Assembly: GCA_036362985.1 (NCBI GenBank)
Contig: JAYGXS010000001.1
Span: forward strand, 19,906,937 to 19,970,936
DNA length: 64,000 bases
DNA from: Ligula intestinalis
Taxonomy: Eukaryota; Platyhelminthes; Cestoda; Diphyllobothriidea; Diphyllobothriidae
Reading direction: 5' to 3'
The position numbers and the translations under genes are program-made. The notes beneath the pieces are model-generated. The model saw only the letters and a list, made by a program, of their open reading frames with translations. It was not told the DNA's origin and searched no databases. Of this stretch, positions 1 to 10,775 are shown one piece after another (the stretch's first letter is position 1; every line of letters begins with the position of its first letter).

Positions 1-281
1 GCTGTCTAAAACAGTGCTACGTTTTTGTGGCATTCGTGAGAGGCGAGGTCGCAGGTGAATTGATAATACTGGCGTCCAACTTTTTTTTCATGTAGTCTCC
101 CAGAAAACAATGCACGCATGCAAAGAACATGTGTCAAAATCCGCACTGTCTGAACAAGACTTGATCCTTTAATGGAAAAACTGTTAGTGTATGTTGTTAG
201 AATGGCGCCTTTATCTCCCGTCCGACTGATGGACTTAGATTTGATGGATCTTCAAGCAAACTGAAGGAGTAGCAGCCTGGA
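1..281. other. No recognisable feature
   Basis: I see no coding, RNA or repeat signal here. It lies just beyond the 3' end of LINE-1. Confidence 0.5.
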
Positions 282-333
282 AAGTCAAGTCAAGTCAAGT
301 CAAATTTATTAAAGGAAATATAGGCAAACGCCT
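282..333 (-). repeat. LINE 3' terminus: hairpin plus (TTGAC)n tail
   Basis: Read on the minus strand, a short hairpin (AGGCGTTTGCCT) is followed by an AT-rich stretch with AATAAA and then a pentamer microsatellite (TTGAC)n. A stem-loop followed by a short tandem tail is a usual 3' end for CR1/Jockey-type LINEs. The two LINE-3-type 3' ends near 53.1 and 56.1 kb share this design. I infer that it is the 3' end of LINE-1. Confidence 0.55.
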
Positions 334-569
334 TTGAACTCCCTCTTGGTACATAGGATTTAAGAAATGCATCGGCAAAGCCGAACATTCTAAAGAAGTC
401 GTTGACACAGTTTCAAACGACTACTCGCTTGTTTCAAGTAATAAACTCACACGCAGTTTACACGAGCCAGCAGTGTAACTGAGGAAGAATAGCAGACAGT
501 GAAAAAACTCCTAAGGCTGGCTCATAATTCAAAATGGAATGTCATTTTTGGTTTTTAGGAGAAAAACTG

Positions 570-878
570 TCAATCGTGGGGAAGCATGTGAATGATAGGG
601 GCATGATGCTTCTGTGAATGTTGACGGTAGCCATGGCATCCATGACGAGTAATATCTACACCCGAAGGACCATACGAGGAGGAGACCTCGGAGTCACGAG
701 AACGTCCCGTGACCATGATACGCCTTTGCTGTGCCAAAGCCGAGGAACCCACCACGTTGTCAGCAGTCGGTTGATACGAGAAAGGGTGTGACAGGGCCGC
801 ATAGCCTAGGACCATAGGTGTGGTAGGTGCGTCCTCAGACACGATCGGCGCAGATCGCATAGTGAGTAGAGACGTCAT
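570..878 (-). other. Open reading frame of about 100 codons, unrecognised
   Basis: The frame is Ser/Thr/Pro-rich and has no motif I recognise. It lies inside what I take to be the 3' UTR of LINE-1. It could be chance, a leftover of another insertion, or an exon of a minus-strand gene. I found no convincing splice acceptor upstream or donor downstream. Confidence 0.2.
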
Positions 879-1039
879 AGGTAGATAATGTCAGAAACTC
901 ATTTGGTTAATTACTAATAATAATACTACTTACAAATTACTATTAGTATATATTTATAGCATTTATAGCATTCAGGGTTTGGATGTAGAGCGCTTCAATT
1001 TTTAGAATCGGAATAGTTCAGTGATTGGATTTGGAGTAC

Positions 1040-3388
1040 TTAATCGTGAAGATACTCATTATATCGGTCTAGGTTTGCCTTAAAGACATCCACGGAAGGG
1101 GACATGACAATATCCGCAGGAAGGGCATTCCATGCCTGGATTACCCTCTTAGAGAAAAAGAATTTTCTTGGGTCAAGTCTTGCCCCAGTCACACGTAATT
1201 TGAGGGGGTGTCCTCGCAGCCTAGAGGTGGTGGCCCACTCAAAGAAGTCATTTGTTTGGAGGCAGCAATCCTGACCACGCAACATGCGAAATGCCTGGAT
1301 TAGGTCCCCACGTATCTGCCTGTAATCCAGAGGAAACAAGTCAAGATTTACCAATCGGGTCTCATAAGGGAGGTTCCGTTGGCCTCGTACTAATTTTGTT
1401 GCGCGTCTTTGTACCCTTTCGAGGTTTTTTTTGTCGTTGGCTGTCCAAGGTCTCCAGGCTTGGATGGCAAATTCCAGTTAAGGTCGCACAAACGTGCCGA
1501 ATACTTTGCCAAATACAGCTTTGTCAAACTTAGCAAAGGCTCGCTTGATTAGATACAAGCTCGACATTGCGGATTTAGCCACTTTCAGGACGTGGAGTGA
1601 TGGCTTCAGTGAAGGCGTGAACCACACCCCCAGGTCTTTCTGAGCCTCAACCTCTGGCAGCGGCGTGTGATTCAGGTAATACACCCTCCGAGGCGTAGTG
1701 CTGGTTCTACCAAAGCGCATTAGGTTGCATTTTGCCACATTGAATGGCATGAGCCAAAGGGTCGACCATTGCTCCAGTCTATGCAAATTTGCCTGGAGGT
1801 TTAATTCATCGTCTCGGTTGCGTATGACCTTCCAAAGTTTTATGTCATCAGCAAACATTGCGATTTCGCAGTCTAGTCCGCTTATGCAGTCATCAATATA
1901 TATAAGGAAGAGAATAGGGCCAAGAACAGATCCCTGTGGAACCCCGCTCTCAACTGCTATCTCCGCCGACCGCTGTTCGCCAATACATACGGTCTGGGTA
2001 CGACCAGTCAAGAAGTTTGCTATCCACTGCAAAAGGTTTCCCCTTATCCCTATGCGGCTGAGCTTGTATAAGAGACGTTGATGGGGCACCGTGTCAAACG
2101 CCTTCTTGAAGTCTACGAAGACTATATGCACCGTATTCCCTTCATCGATCGCTCGGGTCCATTATTCTAGACAATAGAGCAGATTGGTCAAGCAGGACCT
2201 TCCCCTGCGGAATCCGTGCTGCTTATCAGAAAGAAGTTGATGTTGCTCCAAAAAGTGCATCAGCTCGCGTTTGACTATGCGTTTCATAAGCTTGCAGGAT
2301 ATTGAGGTGAGGCTGACCGGTCTATAGTTATTTGCGGTCGCCCGACTTCCACTTTTGTGGATGGGTGAGATCCACGCTGCCTTCCAATCGTGTGGCACTT
2401 GTCCAGTATTAAGAGAAGCTCGGAAGATAAGGTACAGGGGTACCGCCAACTCTATGGCTAGCTCTTTTAATAGCTTTGCAGGTATCTCATCCGGACCTGA
2501 CGACTTCGTTTCTTTAAGCTGTAGAAGTTCTCGCAGAACGGTAGCTTCCGTGAGTGCAACCGAGTCTATGGTCTGGATCACACCCACACTGCAGTTAATA
2601 GCGGTGAACTCAGCCTCTCTCGTAAAGACCGACTGGAAGAAGCAGGATAGATGTTCCGCCTTTTCGTTAATCTCGCAAATTTCTACACCGTCGTCTGTTT
2701 TTAGCAGAGGAATGGGGTCTTTATTTCGAGTATATTGCCTAACGTAGCTGTAGAAAAGCTTTGGGTTTCCTACTGCACGATTTATTAGATTACTCTCGAA
2801 GTTTTGTCGGCTAATTCGTATCAGGCTCTTAACCTTGTTTCTCTGTGCCTTATACCTATTGTACGATTCGGGAGTCCTCTCTCTGCGCTAGATTTTGAAC
2901 AGCCTTCCTTTGCGGTTTACTTCCCTCTTTAGCGTCGGCGGTAGCCATCGAGGCCTATTTGTTACTTTCTTTACCGTGATAGGACAGAAATCGGTAATTA
3001 GTCCGTGTAATACGGCTTTGAATGCCGACCAATCATCGAGAACGCACCCGGTGAATAGTTCGTTCCAGTCTATCTCGCTCACTGTGGTTTTCATTTGTGT
3101 AAAGTCCCCTCTCCATATGTTGCGTCTGGTTACCGCACTACGATCGGGCACAGAGAAGAGTGAATATTCCCACTGTAGCACTACGTGATCACTTTTTCCG
3201 AGAGGTGGTAAACAATTTACAATGTCCACGCTATCAGGTGCTTTGGTAAGTACTAGGTCTAAGCAATTAGCTTGTTGCCCTTCGCGTAATCTGGTCGGAT
3301 ATAGGACGTGTTGCGTTAGGAAAGATGCCTGTACTGTGCGCAGGAGTCGTCGATCGAAATTTACTTCTGAGCCGGGCGCAGAACTCAC
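1040..3388 (-). pseudogene. LINE-1 endonuclease/reverse transcriptase ORF with three nonsense codons
   Basis: One reading frame runs from 3388 to 1040 and is broken only by TAG at 2888-2890, TAA at 2162-2164 and TAA at 1478-1480; no frameshift is needed. In order it shows: the end of the endonuclease with GKSDHVVL (the SDH motif of the AP-endonuclease fold); the RT block with SSGPDEIPAKLL, NNYRPVSLTS and QHGFRRGRSC; motif A VDFKKAFDTVPH; motif B SGVPQGSVLGP; motif C MFADDIKLW with both aspartates present; then LGVWFTPSLKPS and the terminal VIQAWNALP block. The stops sit where Trp, Gln and Gln would be expected, so each can be explained by one C:G to T:A change. The element cannot make a full-length protein but looks fairly young. 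Confidence 0.85.
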
Positions 3389-3415
3389 ATTCCAGTCCTT
3401 CTAAATCGGCCTAGA

Positions 3416-3928
3416 AGTCGAACCTAAACTTGCCTCGAAATCTTTTGTTATGACTTTACACTTGTTGCCATGGCTAGGGAGTTTGAATGTTTATCAAGAT
3501 AATAGTGCAATGCCTTTAAACAATGAACGGTTTTTTGCTATAAAAAGATAACTTTTAGAATGCAAAACGCGAAGTTAATGTTTACTTTTAAGATAACTTG
3601 ACTAAGCAAACGCATAATGCACATCAGCCTATATTATATTCATTAGTAATAAGACAATGATATCCTGCTACTGTAGCATAAACCACTCTCTTACTTTCAT
3701 TTTTAGTATGTTTGCTTGAACGAGGACTCTAATGAATATGCCCTCCTACATTTTAACCGATGTGAAAGCGGTTCAGTACGTAGAGTTCCCATCGAATGGT
3801 TAAGAAGTAAAATTTTAAAGTCCTTACTCAGCCGAAGGGAATTCTGCATGTGGTTTTGAGCAAGTTGCAAAGACAATACTTGTTTTCATAAAACTGTTTT
3901 GACAAATGCGGAAGTGCATCACCGAAAA
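3416..3928. other. AT-rich spacer without recognisable features
   Basis: I see no coding or repeat signal between the LINE-1 truncation point and the first SINE-A copy. Confidence 0.4.
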
Positions 3929-4078
3929 GACCAGAAAGACTGCAATGTGACCACTTCTGACTTAGCAGCCGTCATTAGCCAGCCATACCCAAGCCCACGA
4001 CTGACGACCTCCAAGGTTCAAACCCACAATCTTGTTAGTTAGATGCCCAACGCTCTCACAACTGTGCCACGGGCTTGT
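3929..4078 (-). repeat. SINE-A copy (tRNA-derived SINE)
   Basis: On the minus strand the copy starts with a tRNA-like head: GCCCGTGGCACAGTTG resembles an A box region and GTGGGTTTGAACCTTGG a B box. The body includes GGGTATGGCTGGCTAATGAC and ends with the block AAGTCAGAAGTGGTCACATT, shared with the other SINE-A copies. It is diverged. Confidence 0.6.
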
Positions 4079-4230
4079 TTACTTGCTTTTCTAGATAAAG
4101 GCTAAAACCAATGATAGACAGGCACTCACCGATTGTTCATGTAACTTACTCGTCCCTTTGAGTTTGCTCTCGAGCCCCACCAGCGGCCGTTCAATGACTA
4201 GTAGATATACATGCAGAAATAGATTACCAA

Positions 4231-4346
4231 AAAAGACAATGGAGATTGTAATGGCTACTTCTGGCTTATTAGCTCTCGTCAGCCAGCCATACGCAACCCT
4301 GCGATTGGGGACCGATCGGTGAGAGCACCGCATAACCATTGTGTAT
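4231..4346 (-). repeat. SINE-A copy
   Basis: The minus strand has the core block TATGGCTGGCTGACGAGAGC followed by TAATAAGCCAGAAGTAGCC, as in the other copies. About 150 bp separates it from the copy at 3929-4078, in the same orientation. A comparable pair occurs at 31.3-31.6 kb. Confidence 0.55.
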
Positions 4347-4380
4347 ATTCCCAATCGAATCTGGCAAGAAAACGAGCCCT

Positions 4381-4525
4381 TGGAGCCGTGGTTTAAGCCT
4401 TGAACTTCTAACTTAAGCATCCTCGGTTTCAATCCTTGGGGGCTGCTATCCCTGGGGTTGGGTATGGGTGACTGAGATTGACTAAAAAGCTTGAATTGAC
4501 CATTCTGGTCTCTTCTGTGTTTGTT
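4381..4525 (+). repeat. SINE-A copy, inverted relative to its neighbours
   Basis: The plus strand has a tRNA-like head (GAGCCGTGGTTTAAGCC; CGGTTTCAATCCTTGG), the GGGTTGGGTATGG core, and ends in CCATTCTGGTCTCTTCTG. It faces the copy at 4231-4346. Confidence 0.5.
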
Positions 4526-4529
4526 GGTT

Positions 4530-5127
4530 GTGTATTTCTACCTATCATATATGCTAGCCATTGAGTTGCATCTTGCGGAGAGAGAGCGAACCCCAAGACA
4601 CAATGGGAGGAGGGAGTTCCGTAAATAATCGCAGAGCCTCTGCCTACCAGCATCTTTATAGCACCTATATACTTACAGATTTATATTTCAGATGCGTGCA
4701 GTTTTTCGTGATGTACAAAGACAGTCAGAGACGTATAAAGGAGTATCGCACCCATGAGAATTACCTGTCGCTATGGTCCGTTTAGCTAAGCAGTTCAATC
4801 TGTGTGGGACCAATCGGACTTCTTTTGTGCATAATGAGTCAAGTTTTTTGTATAAACACAATCTTGCATACCTCTTGCTGTGTTCGTCTTCCTACTCCCT
4901 CCCTTTGCACGGGAATAACTTCAGACAATGTTCCGTAAACAATCTAATTTCGCCTAAATGTTTTTAATACCATCAATTTATTAACGACTTTAAGGCTGGA
5001 TTCGGCAGTCACCGCACTTAACCCGTGCAAAACTTTTTCGAAGCAAAGACCCTTACTGAATTTGCCTTGGAAACTGACACGTTGCTTGCCATTACACAGA
5101 ATACGCTTCATCTAAGACAATTAAAGT
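4530..5127. other. Spacer without recognisable genes
   Basis: Short open frames occur, but none shows a family motif or a convincing splice signal. Confidence 0.4.
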
Positions 5128-5174
5128 CGAGAAGAAGAAGAAGAAGAAGAAGAAGAAGAATAAGAAGAAGAAGA
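5128..5174 (+). repeat. (GAA)n microsatellite
   Basis: This is an imperfect run of GAA/AAG triplets. It lies about 30 bp beyond the 3' end of a solo PLE remnant, so it may be the target or the tail of that insertion. Confidence 0.8.
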
Positions 5175-5204
5175 CTCGATCGCTGGGACGATACGTTTAT
5201 CTGC

Positions 5205-5240
5205 CTGACGTTTCGGCCTCTATCGCGGATGCATCATCGG
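5205..5240 (-). ncRNA. Hammerhead-like core of a solo PLE 3' end
   Basis: The minus strand shows CCGATGA, about 20 nt, then GCCGAAACGTCAG, followed by an ATAAAC...TCGTCCCAGCGA stretch. It matches the 3' ends of the PLE copies in this window. The box 1 equivalent has one mismatch to CTGANGA, and helix II is weak. No PLE coding sequence remains beside it. It is a relic, probably inactive. Confidence 0.45.
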
Positions 5241-5249
5241 AAACAATAG

Positions 5250-8200
5250 CAGAAACGGGTTTCTACGATTAAAGTCTTTTTTAAGTTTCTTTACCAGCGG
5301 TCAACATTTATTTGGCTACGTTAATTCATTTCACAGCCTAAATAGATAGGACCTCCTCAGTACACGTTGTTTCGATGGGTTTCTTTTCCGTCCGTGAGCG
5401 TGAATCAACTACGCGCTAAGTAGAGCATTGCAATTTGCAAAATTGCCTTGAATTAATGCAAGCGGACCAGAAACCGTCTTTCTGCTCTATTTTTCTTCTG
5501 CCAACAAACCCTCCTTCGTTTATTCGTGACCAATTTGTATTCCATAGCTACCTACTTGATCCTAGCATATGCCACCATGGACGCTTCTTCAATTAGCTTG
5601 ACAAGATAATGGTCATTCGGCTTCAAAGCCTGCAAACTTATGGGATAGTTTGATCCCCAGCGACAGGATAATTCGGAATGACTGGAAGACTATGGGTTTG
5701 GCTGCAATGAGTTGATCCGAATTTGGCCCCTGTGACACTCTCACGCATGTGAGCTCCAAGACAACTTCACGAATGCCCGGCACAGGTAATAAGGACCAGA
5801 CCATGTATTATAGGCCTAGAGGGGTGTTATGCTTTTTAAGGTACTGCGACGGCGTCCACTTCCGGTCACCTTACCACTTTCTTATCATTGGAGTAAGGTA
5901 GTAACGAACTCGCGAGTGCATCAGATGCCAAGCAAGTCATTGGTATTGCGTCCCCTCAGCTGCATAGGTGGTTTACATCATTATTTGCAATACTCGTTTA
6001 TTCCTTTATTCAGACCTGCAATTCGGCTCACTTTAATTACTTTACTTTTAACTTCAATGTTTCCCAAATACGCAGGGAGTGGTGTTTACCGATGAGTACA
6101 ACAAGGCACGAAACTGGACTTATATCTGCCGAAATTGATCTTTTAGGTCGGGATCCGAACGCAGCTTCAGTTGTACATTTTGCATAGCGTTTTATCATTT
6201 GAGCGATGGACTTACGCTACCTTGTCTTCTATAGTAATTGGGTAACTCATGCATGAACCACCTTCACCATACCTGCTAGCTGGCAGGATGGAAGAGGTGT
6301 CCTTGATTTTGCCTTAAATTTTCCATCTAGCGTGAGAGAGCACGTGGTGGGCATGCTTTCAATTTTTAAAGCATATGCTTCTTGATAGGAAACGTTTTCC
6401 AAGCGCTAAATCATGTCACTTAACTACTGCTGACGGTACCCAAGACAAATTTAAATTCTCCTTCCCCCCCCTTCCTAAGGTCCGAACATAGTTTTCAGCT
6501 TGATGGGATCATCAACTAACACGACTAAACAGTTCTAACAAACTATACTAAGATGCCAGAATTAAATTAAAACATCATTCACTAATTAGTACAAAAGGAG
6601 GATCTCGATAAATCAGAAAAGCATTTTCAGCTCCTTTCAGTTCACTTCTGACCTTTCACGCAGTTACGGGAATATTAACTGCTATGTTATTCTATGTTAT
6701 CACCTGCATATATGCCAACGTCTACATATAGTGGTCCTACGCTCGAGCTCAGATCTGGTTAGTCATCGTAAAGTAATTTCTAGGAGAGCTCTTCTTTCCT
6801 GCGGAAAGGCAAGAACAGTCAATAGCTCCTGCACAACTTACAACATTAGGTTTAAATAAATTTAGGTCGTTCTTGTACTGTGTGAACAGATAGACACTGA
6901 ACGATTTTAACTTATGGAAAGGCCATGTCAAAGGCCAAAGTCAGACCCACTTTTGGCAACACAAACGTGCATAACCATGTCCTCCTTATTCTCCGGGAAG
7001 AACAAAACTAGCTCTACTTCTGGCATGGCAGTTGGCTTCTGTAGTCCTATAATTTGCAGGGCTTTTTAATATCACATAGGAAGTAGGGCTAATTGATCTG
7101 GTTTTTGTACTTAAAACAACGCAGGCTGCATGAATTCTCAGTTCTCTATGCTGCAATTTAACCGAACCAATGCTGCATTAAACCGTTTCTATTTATTGTC
7201 TCGAAGATGTTCCACTGTTGCCGATTCATGGAAAGATAAACACAATCAGTCTATGTGCGTTTTTTCCTATGCAACGATAAAGGCCTGCAATTATTTTTTG
7301 CATTTGTAAATTAACGTTTATCAGCACACTGGCAAAAGTTGAATGAAATCCGAAGCCCAAATGTCTTTTTTTGCGTTTGTGTGGCAAAGCAGTCAATTTA
7401 GATGACGCCAGAATAACCGATTAAGCTATTTTTCTGCTACAACCTTACTGCTGATCAAAGATCCATCTACTATTATTTGAGCAGAAGAAAAGGGAGCCTA
7501 GAATGGCCACTTCTAACTTAAGACTAAACATGATAAGCTTAAAATGGCTAATATTTCAAAAGCGGTCATTTCCGGTTCTTCTCTTTGAGAGTGAAATAAA
7601 ATGCGTGCGTCGCGGGCGGACGGACGGACGGATAAAGTATGTAGTGTCAACAGGCGGTCGTTAAAACAGTAAAAAATAGCCATTAAGAGGCTGGTGTGGT
7701 TCAAACGTCGCGTTCAGTTGCGCTTTTTATGCAGTTAATTCGCATTTTCTAAAGGACCACATTTAGGAGAACATTCTTAAAAACAGACTTATCTGGCTAT
7801 GCCTAGCAAGTTAAACTGCCAAAAAATACCATATCTGTCTATATAAGATGCTTTATTATTTCGGTTTCAGTGCGACTGATTTCCGTCTATTCGTGCCCGC
7901 TATTCTCGGTTAGAGTCAATTGCGGAAATCTGATGCAATTTAAGTGCAGGCTACCCGTTTTGCCTATGGTAGTGAACGAAAACCAGGTTTAAATATTGAC
8001 GAGTGGTTGTCTTACTCCAATTTTATAGGCCAAAAGTAATATAGGAAAAACATTTGATAAAATAAGCGTAGGGAGCAAAGTTTTCTGCTTAAACCTCCGT
8101 TCACTCGACTAATACAACTATGTGAGGCTTGGCCAAAAGACTTATTGCACGTGCATGTAAAGATAAACAGCCAATAACGTGGCCGAGAGTGTACATGAGG

Positions 8201-8439
8201 GTATGTCGGACTCCAGTTATAGGACGAAAAGACTTGATCCTACAAGTATACAGTAAGTGAAGCATGCTAAATTAGGCCTCCTTTTTAATCTTCATGAGTC
8301 GTTGGTAAAGGCTACATTTCAGTTTTCTACAAAAAGTAGTCTCCCTATTTATTTTTCATACCTCCCGGTTAAATGAGCGAGAAGGCAAGTTCTTTATTCA
8401 ACCGGACACTTTTTATTTGATTGCTAACGATTATAGTAC
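5250..8439. other. Long AT-rich stretch without recognisable genes
   Basis: No exon with convincing splice sites, RT motif or tRNA-like structure is visible. A short (GGAC)n run occurs at about 7615-7632. A weak SINE-A-like fragment (AATGGCCACTTCTAACTTA) lies near 7502. Confidence 0.4.
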
Positions 8440-8960
8440 AGTCTGGGTGCTGGTTTGTTGGTCGTGAATAATCTGCTCGTTGCTCGAACCCCGCGTTAAA
8501 TAATATCGAGTGTTCGGCCAGTCATTGATTGGGTTACACACGTGAGCAAGGCCATCGCGCTTGCTCGAAAATCCGTCGCACGCTGATTGGTTAACTGATT
8601 CCACGCGTGCATTTCGCAGCCGGCCTCAACCGCGTGACTGTGTTTGATAGCGTTTTCCTATCCCCTTAGGTGACGACTGCATTCCGTTTTCCTTTCGCAA
8701 AATAATATTGTTGATTTACATATACCCTAAGACTTGTCCAAACTGCAAGATTACCTTCTTGGTAGAATATTTTGTAAATCAGTATGAATCGATACTGCAA
8801 GCGTTTCCGACTTTGCTATATCTTCCGAAAAATTCTGTCAGAAGCTTGCGATTTCTATATATCCACGTCTCAAAGGGAGAGCCATGCGATTGGCAGGAAA
8901 GGTGGTAAAGTAGCAGCTGGGGAAAATCCCCTGGCATGCGCATTTTTCTGTCTGATTACG
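8440..8960. promoter_or_regulatory. CpG-richer patch with ATTGG (inverted CCAAT) boxes
   Basis: This stretch is richer in G+C and CpG than its surroundings, and has ATTGG at 8528, 8586 and 8889. It could be a promoter for the plus-strand gene whose first exon seen here starts at 10369. No TATA box or first exon could be fixed, so this is a weak guess. Confidence 0.2.
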
Positions 8961-10089
8961 TCACGCATAATTTCTGGTACACTGGTAGACTGCTTGCATT
9001 GCATTTGATGTCTGGAAGTAACAATGCTTTCAAGCGTCCACACTCATTCCGGACGGAGCTAATTGTTTCGGCTGCCTGCTAAGAAACCTATTTTAAAAAA
9101 GGGAATTACTAGCAGCGCATGAAGTAGCGCTGACGATTTTTAGGGGGTCATGGTCGTGTTTCTCTTAGTACACAATCTTACCCATGGTGTCTAGGTAATT
9201 TAGCTTCTAACCACCCTGTCATTGAGAGTTAAAGCTGTATTAAGTCCAAATCAAAACGGTATTTGCGCTGCGATAACTGCTCAACAATCATCGGTATCTC
9301 TCTACTTCCATGGAAGCGAAATACACGGTTTACAGCAAGCGCGAACCGCATCGCTGTGTAGAACACATACCTAATACCAGCTTACGATTGTATCAGAACC
9401 GCTGGGAAGCGCCTGCTCTGCACAAAATTTACGGCATCTTTTATTATTTATTGTTTTTTATGTGGCAGTCTCATAAAACGCAAGAAAACCTGATTTCTTT
9501 CAGCTTCTCTATATGTTAACTGGGCAGCTAACTGCGGAGACAGACCTTGCATCAGACAGACGGCCTAGAAAAACTTGCCGATGCTGGAAAGCGATTATAA
9601 AAATATCAGAGTGATTACATTATATCAAATGCAAAAGTACTGTGTACTATTTGTACGCATTCCAGTGAATCATGAGCCAAACTGCAAGGAATGTTTAGGC
9701 AAAGCTAAGCGAATTCCTACGCTATTTTCATGAGAGATGATGGGTCGAAGGTATATTTAAGATAAAATTACCTGTTAAAATTATATAATTTGAAGTAGAA
9801 GTGATTACATCGCTTTTTTTATTTAAAAAAAGATGTTTCATGTAGAAAAGCTAAAAACTCCCATCTAAGAAGTCTCAAACATTTCGATGTTCCCTTAAGA
9901 AGGTAATATGTAGGGCTCCAAAAATATTGCAAGTGATAGGGACTACGTGGTATGTTCTTTAATGAACATCGTTGAATGAACATTATTGAGAGGATAACTG
10001 TAATGACAGTTGATGTACTAAATCTCAACAGCTGTGTATATCAAGTATCCTGTGTCGTAGCTTAGTTTTTCAGTATATATACAATTCCT
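8961..10089. other. Spacer upstream of a PLE remnant
   Basis: A plus-strand frame at 9310-9519 starts with ATG, but it has no recognisable motif and no clear donor. An upstream exon of the plus-strand gene could be here and I cannot support one. Confidence 0.3.
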
Positions 10090-10124
10090 TTGGCAATGAG
10101 CTCGCAGGAGGGTTTGAAACGTCG
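10090..10124 (+). ncRNA. Hammerhead-like core of a solo PLE 3' end
   Basis: The sequence TTGGCAATGAG is followed by a GAGCTC/GGAGGGTTT region and then GAAACGTCG. The downstream stretch AATAAACCCCTGGTCCCAG resembles the 3' tail of the 34.9-39.3 kb PLE (ATTAAATCCTTGGTTCCTG). A short TATATA run lies just upstream at 10075-10080. Box 1 is degenerate, so activity is unlikely. Confidence 0.4.
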
Positions 10125-10368
10125 AACAAATAAACCCCTGGTCCCAGAGAACGTTTTACCTTCTTCTATTCAGCTAACTGGGCCTCGCATATTCTCAACT
10201 TCTCAGAATATACAATAATAAGACAGATGCAAGAAAGTTCATAGACTATCTCCTGAACACACGTAAAATTGGGTCATGGAAAGTGGCCTAATTATTAACT
10301 CCCCCTCGCCTGAGCACTATTTAATGTCACAGTCCGTAGAGTAAGCCTCTTTTGTCTTTCTTTTGCAG

Positions 10369-10775
10369 TTCCGGCCTACGTAAATGTGGCCATTTCAGCG
10401 TTCGGATATGGAAGGAAAAACGCTTGGTGGAGAGTGCGTAATTCCCCCCTGGTACGGCGGTTCCAACGGACACCTACCCCCCGCACCTTCGACCCTGCAG
10501 CCGCAGTAGTCAACCTGCAGAGTAGCTTTGCTTCCTCTCTCGCCGGCAGTTCCCCCTCCCCGATGCCTGTTGCAGCTACCCCATCCAGCCAGAGGAGTGA
10601 CACAGCTGCAATCTGCGGGCAGCACAGTTCTGACCTCCTAACAGGCACCAACACCAGCGCGGACAGTCCAAAGCTCGGCCGGGATAGTTTTCAGGACAGC
10701 TTTAATCGGATCTCGCCGATGTGGTCTTCCTCCACCTTCTCGGAGCGGAAACTGACAAATTCCGAGCAAGCGACA
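10369..10775 (+). CDS. Unknown gene, exon A
   Basis: The acceptor TTTGTCTTTCTTTTGCAG precedes 10369 and the donor GTAAGT follows 10775. Only one frame is open across all 407 nt. It gives 135 codons: an aromatic/basic start (FGYGRKNAWWRVRNSP), then a Ser/Pro/Thr/Ala-rich region, probably disordered. The exon enters with two bases completing a codon and leaves at a codon boundary. Exons are GC-richer than the surrounding intron. Confidence 0.65.

Larger units (their letters stand above)
282..3415 (-). mobile_element. LINE-1: 5'-truncated CR1/Jockey-like retrotransposon
   Basis: This non-LTR retrotransposon reads right to left: the end of an apurinic-type endonuclease, a linker, reverse transcriptase, a C-terminal region, then a 3' UTR of about 750 nt ending in a hairpin and pentamer tail. 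The 5' part, including most of the endonuclease, is missing; recognisable similarity stops near 3415. The element is related to LINE-2 (27.0-29.5 kb): both share the FPLEYRQIRGDL-like C-terminal block and the NDFFEWAT/DDFFAFAT block. Coding details are in the entry at 1040-3388. Confidence 0.8.

Noticed and set aside
1040..3388. TAA or TAG recoded as an amino acid in LINE-1
   Set aside because: MORN5 and the plus-strand gene use standard stops, and the LINE stops fit simple point mutations.
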